Both the position numbers and the translations under genes were made by a program. Shown here piece by piece: positions 1 to 8,829 of a stretch of DNA of 29,564 nucleotides. The first letter of the stretch is position 1; each line of letters opens with the position of its first letter. The stretch is from a virus: positions 1-29,564 of IMG/VR virus record IMGVR_UViG_3300044627_000060; one strand, 5' to 3'. The notes under the pieces are model-generated. The model was not told the DNA's origin. It saw nothing but the letters and a program-made list of their open reading frames with translations, and did no database searches.

Positions 1-3000
1 GTAGTGTAAATAGAAGGGGCTTCCATTGGGAGCTCTGTCTTAATTTCTGGAACTACCTCTGGCTCCATCTTAGGTGGTGGAGTGAAGGAAGCTTCAGCTT
101 CTGATACCAGCTTCTCCATCTCAGCATCCACTGGCTTAGGCTCAGACACAGCAGGACTAGCCTTGCTCTTAACAAAAGGCTTCTTAGCAACAGCTTCTTT
201 AACTACTGGTGTAGGAATTATTTCTGCTGGTGCTTCTTTTACTGCAGCCTTAGCTGCTGCATCCTGCATCTCTTTTAACAAAGACATTGAACTCTTCATC
301 ACAGCAGAAGAGCCAGCTTCTTTAGCTATTTGTTTAGCAGCTAAGCCACCAACTTGATAACCAACAACACCACCAGTAGCTTTCTCTGTTGGTTTCTGTA
401 CAGCAACAGCATTTTTCTTCAGATTTTCAGCCAGTTTTAAAGCAACTCCATACTTCTTAAAGTCATCATCGCTTTCAAAAGACTTGCCTATGTTTTGCTT
501 ATAAAAATCTAAAGTTACTCTGCGTAATTTTGGAGGAAGAGCTTCAAATTCTTTCTGCTCAATAGGAGGAACTTTCTCCATGTTATAGAACTTTTGAATT
601 GATTGAGCTTTAGCTACTTTCTTAGCGTTACTTTGAAGGGCTGATAAAGAATTTGTCAATTGAATTGTTTTACCTTCATCGGTAGCATTCTTATACACAT
701 CCATATTAATAATAGGAGTTATAAACTTATCAATGTTGTTAGCCATAAAGCTTCTAGCTTCAGCATCCACTGTCTTATCACCAGTGGTAGAAAAGATTTT
801 ATTAAATGGAATATTTCTAGCTTCAATCTCAGTTTCAATAGCATTCTTTGGTGGCACTAAAGCTAAGCCAGTCATTTGTTTCAATGGTCCTGTGTCACGG
901 AAAGCTGCTTCTGTTCTTGTAGCTGGCTGATACTCAGGCAAAGCTTGCTTCAAGAGTGGGATACCTTTTTGAATGTTCTTGCCAACAGCGGTTAGGAAGG
1001 TTCTATCTTCTTCTGGCTTAGTAACATATATGTCTCTAGGCAAAGCTTCGTTGCTATCAAATGCACTGATGATGTCACTAATCTGATTGAGAGGAACAGT
1101 GGCTCTTCCAAGCCAAGCACCAATTAAATCACCTGCAGACCTAGACACTTTGTTAAGGGCTGTCTGATCTGTCTCTTGTTCTCCCCCACTAGATACCATA
1201 GAAGAAGCAACTTCTTTAATTCTTTCTAATGATTCTGAAGTTGAGCCAACAGCTTTAAAACCAGTAAGGGCTTCAACCAAATCCATAGCTTTAAAGTCTT
1301 CTGGTGTTCCATTACCTATCTTGTAATAGAAGTCAGCCAAAGCAAACGGGACATTCATTGGAAATAGATATTTAATATCTACATTAGTTCCATCATCACT
1401 CTTCATTACATTCCAAGGACTGTCTTGATTTTCTTTTCTGTAAGCATAAGCTGCTAACAAAGTAGCCATACCTGTAGCTTGCTGTGCTATTCTTTCAGAG
1501 CCTTGCAATAGTAGTTGAGAACCCGCTTCATCACCATTCTTTAAAAGTCTAACACCTTCAATGGCTTCAGCAGCACCCTTACCTGCATACCAAGGGTTGT
1601 AATGTTTAGCTGTCCACTGTGTAGCATTAACTAAGAAACGAGCAAAAGGAAATACTGCTGTACTAATTGGTCTTGCTGCTTCTACACCTTTAACAAAGGC
1701 TAAGCCCATTCCTTCAGTAGGTGTCTTACTGAATGTGAATGTAAGGGCATCATCAACACCTTGTCTCAGTACATCAATAGGAATGTTCTTATCTTGTGCA
1801 ATTAGATCAACTAAATTAAGACCAGTCTTTCTGAGGTTGTTATCAATAGAAGCTGAGAAGATAGCTCTTCTTACATAGTTATCCATTATCACAGCAGGTG
1901 TATTTAAGATACGGATAGGGGCTATGAGGTCTGAGTTCTTCATGTCCTCTGCTGTAGCCAACATCTTGCTCATCAGCATTGGATTGTTCTTGAGAGCTTC
2001 TTCTGTTATCTCTCTTGATAGATCGCCCTGTCCTAGATAAAAGTAACCACTTACAGTGTCATCAATAACACCATTAAATCCTTTACCAATATCTCCAGCC
2101 ACAGGAGATCCCCGCATCTTTCCAGCTATCTTTCTTCCTGTGTTAAAGATGAGAGACTCAAGACCTTCCTCTGCTGCACCATAAGTTAAGTTTGTACCAA
2201 CACCAAAGGCATTACGCATAACTGTACTCATGTTGGTTGTCATGGCTGTAATCATGTTTCTATCAGCCTTGTCAATCCATCCTTTGAAGGTCATCATTGG
2301 ACCAGCCACTGGATCTTTCTTACCAAACAAAGCATCAACTGCTTTAGATGCTTCTGGATCTACCTCTTTCATCTTGTTAAGCATTCTGCTAATAACAGAC
2401 TTGCTTTGCAATGTACGAGCAGCATCACTAGTAGATACTCCATACATAGAAGAGAATTTCTTCAAGGCATCTTCATCTAAACCAGCAGCCGAAAGCCTTG
2501 TCATAAAATTAGGCAAGTCAGTACCAGCATCTGCCATAGATTGTTTAATGACATTGTCAGGCAGCTTATCAAAACTATCTAATGTTCTTTGAACAGCTTC
2601 AAATGTTTTCTCTCCTGCTTTAGGAGCATACTCTGGTATCTGTTTCCAAATGGAAGCAGCAATAAGATCGGCTTGCTTATCAATGGAATTCTTAACCTGC
2701 ATCTGTGCAATGCTGGTAGGTGATCCTTGCATGTCTAACAAATCACCACCATCATAGATGTTTGTTGTAGTGACAGACACATTGTCAGCAGCTTCATCAC
2801 CAGTTAATGTGGCTGGTTTCTTAGATGTTGCTAGTTGTTGCTTTCTGGCATCAGTTAAATCTTTAAGTGTTAAGTTGTCACCCTTAAGAAACTTTGTACC
2901 TTTTGTAGCAGCAAGTAAAAGAGGAGCAGTTTCTAACAAACCAAAAGGAGCTTGAATAGCTCCCATTGTTAAGGCTTCTGAAACACTAATACCTTTATCT

Positions 3001-3920
3001 ACCTTAGCTTTTTCTGCTTCTAGTTTAGGAAGTAGTTTGTTTTGATCTTCTTCAGACAACGATGGAAGAATCTTTTCCATCTCTCTCACAGTGGCATCAG
3101 CCACAGCCAGTTCTCTTTTCTGTTTAAAGACATTGGTGGTAGTTCCACTAGCACCTTCAAATAATAATGGTGATGCTGCAGCAGTAGCACCAATCTTAGT
3201 TGTTAATGCCTTCTTAATACCATACTTAGCAGCTTCTTTACCTACAATATTTACAGCCACCTTACCTACACCTAAGCTGGCATATGTAAGGGGATTGGAT
3301 AGCATTAATCCAGCATAGTCTTTCAATGCTGATAAAGGAGCTTGGCCTCTTGGATCTAAGAAGGAAGCTGTGTTCTGAAGAATGTCATAAGCTTCACCTG
3401 CTTTAACAACATCTTCAGGTTTTGAATTGTTAATCCATTCTTGTTCTGCTGTAACACGAATAGGATTGGGATCTTCAGTGACGCTTCTTATGTGACTAAC
3501 AACCCTATCAATATATTGCTGTGGAGTTTCTTTATCTTTAGGAAGACCATTCTTACCAAGACGAGCACCACCATAAGCTGTTAATTTATTTAACAACTCT
3601 GGGTTTGTATACAGATCTTTGTATGCATATTGAGCAGCTTCATCTGCTTTAACTTTAACTGCTCTTTCCTGTAATGCTACAGCTCTTTGCTTAGGAGCAA
3701 TGAAAGCTGGCTTAGATACGTCTGCTGTCTCAGCAGCAGCTATCCTCTCCCTTTGCTGTGGCGTAAGAGGAAGAGCTTCTGGTGTAGTGGTTTGTGTTTG
3801 TTGTGTAGGTGCAGATGGGCGTGGTGGAAGCTTTTGTAAAGCTGCAAACATATCCTCTTGAGACATTCCATCTGGAAACTCTACAGGGCCATATCCTTTT
3901 ACATCAATAATCTGTGCCAT
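1..3920 (-). CDS. Giant internal virion / DNA-ejection-type protein, C-terminal end outside window (>1306 aa)
   Basis: An open frame runs from the ATG at 3918-3920 to the window edge with no stop, over 1306 codons. It begins MAQIIDVKGYGPVEFPDGMS; the GYGxVEFPDGMS segment is a short N-terminal motif I associate with many large phage virion proteins. Residues about 10-130 are charged and helical. Weakly hydrophobic stretches lie near residues 325-345. A long alpha-helical body follows, including PFARFLVNATQW near residue 770. From about 1213 onward the protein is rich in Ala, Lys, Pro and Glu, like a disordered tail. A GYQVGGLAAK motif sits near residue 1190. It starts 3 nt after the stop of the 458-aa gene and ends the chain of presumed ejection proteins. 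Size and position fit a T7 gp16 / P22 ejection-protein role, but no lytic transglycosylase or peptidase signature is evident. Role is inferred from context. Confidence 0.75.
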   Translation of the reverse strand, partial: MAQIIDVKGYGPVEFPDGMSQEDMFAALQKLPPRPSAPTQQTQTTTPEALPLTPQQRERIAAAETADVSKPAFIAPKQRAVALQERAVKVKADEAAQYAYKDLYTNPELLNKLTAYGGARLGKNGLPKDKETPQQYIDRVVSHIRSVTEDPNPIRVTAEQEWINNSKPEDVVKAGEAYDILQNTASFLDPRGQAPLSALKDYAGLMLSNPLTYASLGVGKVAVNIVGKEAAKYGIKKALTTKIGATAAASPLLFEGASGTTTNVFKQKRELAVADATVREMEKILPSLSEEDQNKLLPKLEAEKAKVDKGISVSEALTMGAIQAPFGLLETAPLLLAATKGTKFLKGDNLTLKDLTDARKQQLATSKKPATLTGDEAADNVSVTTTNIYDGGDLLDMQGSPTSIAQMQVKNSIDKQADLIAASIWKQIPEYAPKAGEKTFEAVQRTLDSFDKLPDNVIKQSMADAGTDLPNFMTRLSAAGLDEDALKKFSSMYGVSTSDAARTLQSKSVISRMLNKMKEVDPEASKAVDALFGKKDPVAGPMMTFKGWIDKADRNMITAMTTNMSTVMRNAFGVGTNLTYGAAEEGLESLIFNTGRKIAGKMRGSPVAGDIGKGFNGVIDDTVSGYFYLGQGDLSREITEEALKNNPMLMSKMLATAEDMKNSDLIAPIRILNTPAVIMDNYVRRAIFSASIDNNLRKTGLNLVDLIAQDKNIPIDVLRQGVDDALTFTFSKTPTEGMGLAFVKGVEAARPISTAVFPFARFLVNATQWTAKHYNPWYAGKGAAEAIEGVRLLKNGDEAGSQLLLQGSERIAQQATGMATLLAAYAYRKENQDSPWNVMKSDDGTNVDIKYLFPMNVPFALADFYYKIGNGTPEDFKAMDLVEALTGFKAVGSTSESLERIKEVASSMVSSGGEQETDQTALNKVSRSAGDLIGAWLGRATVPLNQISDIISAFDSNEALPRDIYVTKPEEDRTFLTAVGKNIQKGIPLLKQALPEYQPATRTEAAFRDTGPLKQMTGLALVPPKNAIETEIEARNIPFNKIFSTTGDKTVDAEARSFMANNIDKFITPIINMDVYKNATDEGKTIQLTNSLSALQSNAKKVAKAQSIQKFYNMEKVPPIEQKEFEALPPKLRRVTLDFYKQNIGKSFESDDDFKKYGVALKLAENLKKNAVAVQKPTEKATGGVVGYQVGGLAAKQIAKEAGSSAVMKSSMSLLKEMQDAAAKAAVKEAPAEIIPTPVVKEAVAKKPFVKSKASPAVSEPKPVDAEMEKLVSEAEASFTPPPKMEPEVVPEIKTELPMEAPSIYT

Positions 3921-3923
3921 TAG

Positions 3924-5300
3924 TTATTTCCATGTTTTTGTAGCTGGATCGTAACTAGGCATCCTTGCTTGTGGTGCTAATGCTGGAGCTTCTCTAGGGG
4001 CAGGAGCTGCTGGTGCAGGGGCTGGTCTAGGACCACCTAAACGAGGGCTACTTGCAGCGGGTGCGGGTGTTTCACCTCCACCACCATAGTTAACTTTAGG
4101 ATTAACAGCATTGCCATCTTTATCAAACTGAACACCAGCAGTCATTAATGCATTTTTATGCATCTCAGATTTAGGTTTACCGTTGATAGTCATCTCTTTA
4201 ATCAACACTTCTCTACCAGCAGACTGGCCTTTAGCTGCCTTGTCTGAGGAGGCTAAGTCTTTAATTTCAATGTTAGTTGTACCATCAAAATTAGTTGTTG
4301 TAATAAAGCTACCGGGTGGTAGGTAGTTCTTAAGCGTAGACTCCATTGTTTTAGAAGCAGCAACAATAAGGTTGGCCTGAGAAATCTTATCAGCATCTGT
4401 CTTAACATTCGTAGTAGCAGGATTAGCCACAAGCTTCTGCCATCTTTTAAGTTCAGCTTCCATTTCAGCAGCTTCCTTAGGCTTACCTTCTTTTTGTAGC
4501 TTGATAACTTTGTTAGCATACTCAGCTTCAATTATATTCTGTGTCTTATCTTTCTTTTCGCCAAAATCTTTAATGAATACAATGTGACCTAAGTTAGCAG
4601 CAGCTTTAGCTTGTTCATCTTCTGTACCAGATTGTCTAGCAGTGAGCATAGCAACTTGTGCATCAGACTCAATCTTCTTGAAGTCTGGTTTATCTTTGAG
4701 CTTAGCATAGTCAACTTCAAGAAGTGCTGGGAATGACTTAGAGCCTTTAGCTGCACCAACATTGTACAATTCTTCAGCACTAACACCATACTTAGCAGCA
4801 GCGTTTCTAATCTTAGTTACATTATTACCATACACCAGCTTATTCAAGAAGCCATCTTGTTTGCTAGAAGCAGCTTGTTCAAACTCAGTAGCATCCATCT
4901 TAGCCACTTTGCCATATTGATTAACATAGTCATTGAAGGTCATCCCCTCAGGTATGTTACCTGCTGCTTTAATGAATGACTTAGACAGTCCTTCAAGCTT
5001 CTCAGGATTCTTTCTAAATTCTTCAGCAATAGATTTAGCTGTTGGTAAATCAGAAGCAAGAGCAATAAGCTCCTTCTCATCTAAAGCACCATCAGCAAAT
5101 TTAAAGGAACGAAGAGAACCTACTGTTTCTCTAATCTCTTCCTTCTTCTTATCTGTTTCTTTTCTGTACTCAGCATAGTTGTGGTACATGTTTTTAATAC
5201 TGTCTTTAATCTGAAGAGCATTCTCTTTCTCTCTCTCTTCAATTAATTCTGTAGCACCTTTAGCAGCACCACCAAGAAATGAACTAAGTCTAAATGCCAT
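3924..5300 (-). CDS. Probable internal virion protein, helical, 458 aa
   Basis: The protein starts MAFRLSSFLGGAAKGATEL, a short Gly/Ala-rich amphipathic N-terminus, followed by a strongly charged helical segment (residues 20-60, many K/E/R) that could form a coiled coil. Residues about 60-390 are predominantly helical by composition. The last 60 residues are Pro/Ala-rich and start after a GGGG run, so they are probably disordered. No enzyme motif is visible. The start ATG shares one base with the stop of the upstream 156-aa gene (TAATG), indicating translational coupling. It sits between the 156-aa protein and the giant left-edge protein. By analogy with the gp14/15/16 block of T7-like phages I infer a virion-internal or ejection protein. 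Sequence alone does not prove this. Confidence 0.7.
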   Translation of the reverse strand: MAFRLSSFLGGAAKGATELIEEREKENALQIKDSIKNMYHNYAEYRKETDKKKEEIRETVGSLRSFKFADGALDEKELIALASDLPTAKSIAEEFRKNPEKLEGLSKSFIKAAGNIPEGMTFNDYVNQYGKVAKMDATEFEQAASSKQDGFLNKLVYGNNVTKIRNAAAKYGVSAEELYNVGAAKGSKSFPALLEVDYAKLKDKPDFKKIESDAQVAMLTARQSGTEDEQAKAAANLGHIVFIKDFGEKKDKTQNIIEAEYANKVIKLQKEGKPKEAAEMEAELKRWQKLVANPATTNVKTDADKISQANLIVAASKTMESTLKNYLPPGSFITTTNFDGTTNIEIKDLASSDKAAKGQSAGREVLIKEMTINGKPKSEMHKNALMTAGVQFDKDGNAVNPKVNYGGGGETPAPAASSPRLGGPRPAPAPAAPAPREAPALAPQARMPSYDPATKTWK

Positions 5301-5770
5301 TATGCTACTCCTTTAGCCATTAAACCTTTACGCTCTACAATAGCTTCAGGATTCTTCTCTACTTTTTTCTTTGCTTCATCAATCAATTGCTTAATGATTG
5401 CAGGGTTTACAGTGTTTTTCTTACCTGCATCTTCAGCAGTTACTGTGTACATAACATCATTCAAATCTGCTATTGTTTTAATAATCTCTACAATGATTGG
5501 TGTCACTAAGAAACCTGTATCAACAGTGTGGTAGCCCTTCATGATAGATGCCTTTACCATTGTATTAACAATAGTAAGAATGGGTATACCCTTTTCAAGC
5601 AAAGACATCAACTCAAAGATAGCTTCTGGATTATCCAGCTTATCAGAATAGAAAGAAGCTACATCATCTATAGTGACATACTGAGGTGGCTGTTCCCAAG
5701 GACCACTGCCCGGCTCAATCGTTAATGATTGACCGGGGATAGGTGCAGTAAACAAGATATCATCTGTCAT
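5300..5770 (-). CDS. Conserved podophage protein of unknown function, 156 aa
   Basis: The N-terminus carries the phrase APIPGQSLTIEPGSGPWEQP, which I recall from uncultured aquatic podophage proteins of similar size. Residues 30-100 are helical with a hydrophobic core (SLLEKGIPILTIVNTMV, then a GYHTVDTGFLVTP turn). The C-terminal 40 residues are basic (EAKKKVEKN, VERKGLMAKG). There is no signal peptide and no clear membrane segment. The ATG overlaps the end of the upstream 70-aa gene by 11 nt, and the stop shares a base with the next start, so it belongs to the ejection-protein operon. It could be a virion component or a chaperone for its large neighbours. I cannot choose between these. Confidence 0.7.
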   Translation of the reverse strand: MTDDILFTAPIPGQSLTIEPGSGPWEQPPQYVTIDDVASFYSDKLDNPEAIFELMSLLEKGIPILTIVNTMVKASIMKGYHTVDTGFLVTPIIVEIIKTIADLNDVMYTVTAEDAGKKNTVNPAIIKQLIDEAKKKVEKNPEAIVERKGLMAKGVA

Positions 5771-5972
5771 TCATCAACTCCTCTTTTTGTTTTCTAATTG
5801 CTGCCATGTAGTTGGCTACTTTAGCAAATACATCTTTAGAAGAAGATGTTGATACCTCTGATTCTGTAGATGTTTTAGATAACAAACCTTTACCAGTATC
5901 TTTCTTTGGTTTAGATAGTTTAGCACTTGCCATACCATCCACTTTACTATAATAGTTTTTAAAGTTTTTCAT
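5760..5972 (-). CDS. Small Ser/Lys-rich protein, 70 aa
   Basis: A 70-residue basic protein with a Ser/Thr-rich centre (TSTESEVSTSSSKD) and a helical C-terminus ending KQKEELMNDR. No domain is recognised. The ATG at 5972 is preceded by a weak TGGAT purine stretch. An internal ATG giving MASAKLSKPKK has a GTGGATGG stretch before it and could be the real start, making a 57-residue product. It lies 3 nt after the 833-aa gene and overlaps the next gene by 11 nt, so co-translation is likely. A small structural or assembly factor is the simplest guess. Confidence 0.55.
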   Translation of the reverse strand: MKNFKNYYSKVDGMASAKLSKPKKDTGKGLLSKTSTESEVSTSSSKDVFAKVANYMAAIRKQKEELMNDR

Positions 5973-5975
5973 AGA

Positions 5976-8477
5976 TTATCCAATTAGAACACGGGCAACA
6001 AACGCACCAATGGCTGCTGAGCTATCACCATCTGCTTTAATATTTGCACCTTGAATTGCAGCAGCAGCAGAAATCTCTGAAGCAGCAAGAGTGGTTGCCC
6101 TGTTAGCATCATTCTCAGCAGACTGCCAAGCATGTGTTACAGCATCACGATACATCTGTATCTCATTATTATATTCTGTCAAGGACATCTGCTGTGAGAG
6201 CTGAGCATTCTGTAGATTTATTAAATTAGTAGCTGCTGTGTTAGCTGTAGAAATTTCTCTCTGCCATTGAGCATTAGACTGATCAATCACCAATCGTTGC
6301 TGTGCATTGAATTGTTCTCTTTGATTAGTAACTTCAGCATTAAACTTCTTAACAGAGTTTGCTTGGTCAACTTTAAATTGTTCCATACCATTACTCTGTG
6401 CAGAATTAAACTGACTCACTTGTGAAGACAAGGTAGCAAAGAATTGATTTGTTTGATTTGTGCTGGTAGCATTAAATTGTTTAGCAGCATTATCAGCAGC
6501 AGCATCAGACAAAATAGCCTGTGCTGTAAGCTGTGTCTTAAGAACAGTTGTTTGCTGCTCATAAGACATGTTAGTTAAGTCAATCTGCAAAGCAGCCTGA
6601 GCATTAACAACAGCGGCTTGCTGTCTGTTATTTAAACTAGCTGTCTCAAGGGTAGCTGTCTGTGCAAGCTCAGCCATGAAAGCAGCTTGTCTGCTACTGA
6701 GATTGGCTAAGTCTACAGACTGAGCAAGCCTTGCATTCTCAAGAGCCACCTGTTGTTTAGCATTGAAGTTTAAGTTGGCAATTTCAGAAACACGGGCAGC
6801 ATTAATAACACGGGTCTGAAAGTTCTGATCAAACTCTTGACCTAAGAATGTAGCTCTTTGTTGTGCTGTAAGAACAGCTATCTGTTGTTTGTTAGACAGG
6901 TTCTGTGAAGCAAATTGCTGATATATAGCAGCATCAGCAGAAGCAATTGGTAAAGCTTTCTCCATAGCAGCCTGTACCAAAGCAGCACCCGCCAAGCTAG
7001 AAGCACCTAAGCCCCTAGCAGCCATCTCTGCTGTCACAGCTCTTAATGCACCAGCCGCCCAAGGAGGAGGATTGGTAGCATCAAAGTTGCTAGTTAGTTT
7101 AGCAAGCTGTCCCTGTACAGTCATGTCTTCAGTGACAGTGCCTTGTGCTGCTTCAGCCTTAGCAAGCTCTGTACCCACCTTGGTCATGTCTACGGCAGAT
7201 CCCGCTAATGTCTCACCTGTAAGTAAAGTTCTTTCTGGAACAACTGCCACTTTTTGAGCAGTATCTATCTGTGGAACTTTCTCTCTAGCAGCAGTTAAAG
7301 CAGTAGTCCACAATTCTTCAGCAGCAACTGTAGCATCTGCAGTTAATGTACCAGTTGCAGAAGAAACTTTATCAAGTTCAGTTTTTAAAGGAGTAGCAGC
7401 AGTAGTTGCTGACATTGTAACTGCTGGTGTTGTTGTAGGAACACTTGCTAATGTAGCAGCAGCAGGAGTAGTTCCTGTAATAGTTTCTACAGTTCCAGCT
7501 CTTTCGTCTGTGCCAATCTTTTGAGCTTCAGTAGAACCAATAGTTGCAATTGTTGCTACCTGAGCAGCATCAGCAGCTTGAGGAACACCTGTTGCTGAAT
7601 AAGTTACAGGCGAGCTAGTCTGTGTTGCAGCGGTTCTTGTAGCTATAGCTGCTGCTTGCTCTGCTGGAGATAGGGTTACACCCGGTGCTCTTGTAGTGCC
7701 GGGGATTGTTGTAAGGGGAGCTGTTGTTATTGGTCTAGTTGTTATTGGTGCTGTAGTTATTGGCCTAGTTGTAATAGGTAATGTAGTAGGAGGTACAGTG
7801 GTAACAGGTCTAGTTGTTATGGGTAATGTAGTTCCCGGAACTGTTGTTCGTGGTACAGTTGTAGTTGGTGCTGGTGTAGTTGTTACTGGCGGTGCTGTAG
7901 TGGGTGGTGCTGTTACTGTAGGAGGTTTGTATGCTACACCAGTAGGAGGAGTTCTTCCCTCATTAAAACCATAATTATTATAGTGGAAGGCAGCATAGTC
8001 AGCCGCAGACATGCCATATGTGTTAGCCTCAAATTCATCAGCAACATCTGAATTATTTGCAAAATATTGATTTGCTGGAGCTGTTTCATATCTAGATGAA
8101 ATATCAACAGCAGTAGCTTCATTAGCACCAATAGCCCTAGCAAACTGCTCAGGACTAACACCCTCTTGAAGCATGAGTTCTTTAATCTGAACATCACTTA
8201 ATGCTTGGTTTGCGGGGTTGCTCCACCAAGAAGCTATTTGGTCATCTGTATATTTTGGGGCTTCTGTAGTTACATATCCTCCAGCCGGATAGCCTCTGGG
8301 CTTCATCTTAACCAGCCCACCATTAGCCATACGCTGAGAAAACTTACCAGTGATGGAAGCATACTTAGCTTCTAGCGAAGGAGAAGACGCTAGGAACTCA
8401 TCAAAGCCCTGCATAGGTCCGTCATAGCCAAGCTTTCTAGCTACGACTTCTTTTTGCTGTGATGTAAAATCTTTCAT
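5976..8477 (-). CDS. Large virion protein with Thr/Pro-rich linker and hendecad coiled-coil repeats, 833 aa
   Basis: The protein is modular. Residues 1-75 carry two A-x-G-G motifs (RMANGGLV at 49-56, YPAGGYV at 63-69). Residues about 139-176 match a recurrent DVA-x-x-F.../HYxxYGxxEGR-type module (NNSDVADEF, AFHYNNYGFNEGR) seen in secreted and phage proteins. Residues about 185-269 are a Thr/Pro repeat (TTLPITTRPVTT-like units), probably an extended linker. An Ala/Thr-rich region follows. Residues about 569-660 show 22-24-residue repeats with a Q-Q-A centre. Residues 668-723 have Phe at exactly every eleventh position (668, 679, 690, 701, 712, 723). Hendecads favour right-handed coiled coils. 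It starts inside the upstream stop (ATGA). An ejection/internal virion role, possibly a helical conduit, is inferred; a tail appendage is the alternative. Confidence 0.75.
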   Translation of the reverse strand: MKDFTSQQKEVVARKLGYDGPMQGFDEFLASSPSLEAKYASITGKFSQRMANGGLVKMKPRGYPAGGYVTTEAPKYTDDQIASWWSNPANQALSDVQIKELMLQEGVSPEQFARAIGANEATAVDISSRYETAPANQYFANNSDVADEFEANTYGMSAADYAAFHYNNYGFNEGRTPPTGVAYKPPTVTAPPTTAPPVTTTPAPTTTVPRTTVPGTTLPITTRPVTTVPPTTLPITTRPITTAPITTRPITTAPLTTIPGTTRAPGVTLSPAEQAAAIATRTAATQTSSPVTYSATGVPQAADAAQVATIATIGSTEAQKIGTDERAGTVETITGTTPAAATLASVPTTTPAVTMSATTAATPLKTELDKVSSATGTLTADATVAAEELWTTALTAAREKVPQIDTAQKVAVVPERTLLTGETLAGSAVDMTKVGTELAKAEAAQGTVTEDMTVQGQLAKLTSNFDATNPPPWAAGALRAVTAEMAARGLGASSLAGAALVQAAMEKALPIASADAAIYQQFASQNLSNKQQIAVLTAQQRATFLGQEFDQNFQTRVINAARVSEIANLNFNAKQQVALENARLAQSVDLANLSSRQAAFMAELAQTATLETASLNNRQQAAVVNAQAALQIDLTNMSYEQQTTVLKTQLTAQAILSDAAADNAAKQFNATSTNQTNQFFATLSSQVSQFNSAQSNGMEQFKVDQANSVKKFNAEVTNQREQFNAQQRLVIDQSNAQWQREISTANTAATNLINLQNAQLSQQMSLTEYNNEIQMYRDAVTHAWQSAENDANRATTLAASEISAAAAIQGANIKADGDSSAAIGAFVARVLIG

Positions 8478-8782
8478 ATGTTTCTTGGTTTCTCTATTGC
8501 TTCAGTTAAATAAGCAAGCATATCTCTGTTATCTCTAAGTAGTGCTAACACTCCTACAGCTAAACAATACACTTGTCTCTCTGACAGTTTTAATTGGAAG
8601 CAGTCGTCTATAGCGTGTATACATTCATGTAACAATGTATCTGCCTCCGCTAAGGGGTGCTGACCAGACTTAATTTTAATTGCATAATCGTCATAGTTGT
8701 ACTCTCCTAGTTGTTCTGGGAATACATCTACAACTCTAATCGGCACTTCTCTGCCAATAATACTTAGAGAAGCTGGTAACAT
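8474..8782 (-). CDS. Small HExxH zinc-metallopeptidase-like protein, 102 aa
   Basis: Residues 52-56 are HECIH, matching the HExxH zinc-binding and catalytic motif inside TLLHECIHAIDD. E68, twelve residues further on, is a plausible third zinc ligand, as in ImmA/SprT-like and other small zincins. The flanking helices (VYCLAVGVLALLRDN) and a short N-terminal beta region (IIGREVPIRVVDVFPEQ) fit a minimal zincin fold. The ATG at 8782 has a good AAAGG Shine-Dalgarno about 6 nt upstream. Its stop overlaps the start of the 833-aa virion gene by 4 nt. Position between endolysin and ejection genes is suggestive of a role in processing virion protein or in host-envelope attack, but no substrate can be assigned. 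A non-peptidase metal-binding protein remains possible. Confidence 0.7.
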   Translation of the reverse strand: MLPASLSIIGREVPIRVVDVFPEQLGEYNYDDYAIKIKSGQHPLAEADTLLHECIHAIDDCFQLKLSERQVYCLAVGVLALLRDNRDMLAYLTEAIEKPRNI

Positions 8783-8800
8783 TATATACCTTTAAGCCTT

Positions 8801-8829
8801 GTCATACCACAAATAGCTGGTCTAGTCAA
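8801..8829 (-). promoter_or_regulatory. Candidate sigma70-like promoter for the ejection-protein genes
   Basis: On the minus strand TTGACT (8824-8829) is followed after 17 nt by TATGAC (8801-8806), preceded by TGG, an extended -10 signature. It lies in the 43-nt gap between the endolysin stop and the HExxH gene. It shares the layout TTGAC-W ... TGGTATRAC with the stronger promoter before the major capsid gene. The -10 match is only 4/6, so this is a moderate call. Confidence 0.35.

Noticed and set aside
7696-7974. Plus-strand Val/Gly/Ile repeat frame
   Set aside because: It is the antisense image of the Thr/Pro repeat in the 833-aa gene; no ribosome site or neighbour context supports it.
8782-8829. 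TTG-started 15-codon frame between the endolysin and the HExxH gene, ending in TAATG
   Set aside because: It overlaps both neighbours neatly, but it is tiny, has a TTG start and its first bases coincide with the -35 of a promoter candidate. I prefer the regulatory reading and cannot support a peptide.
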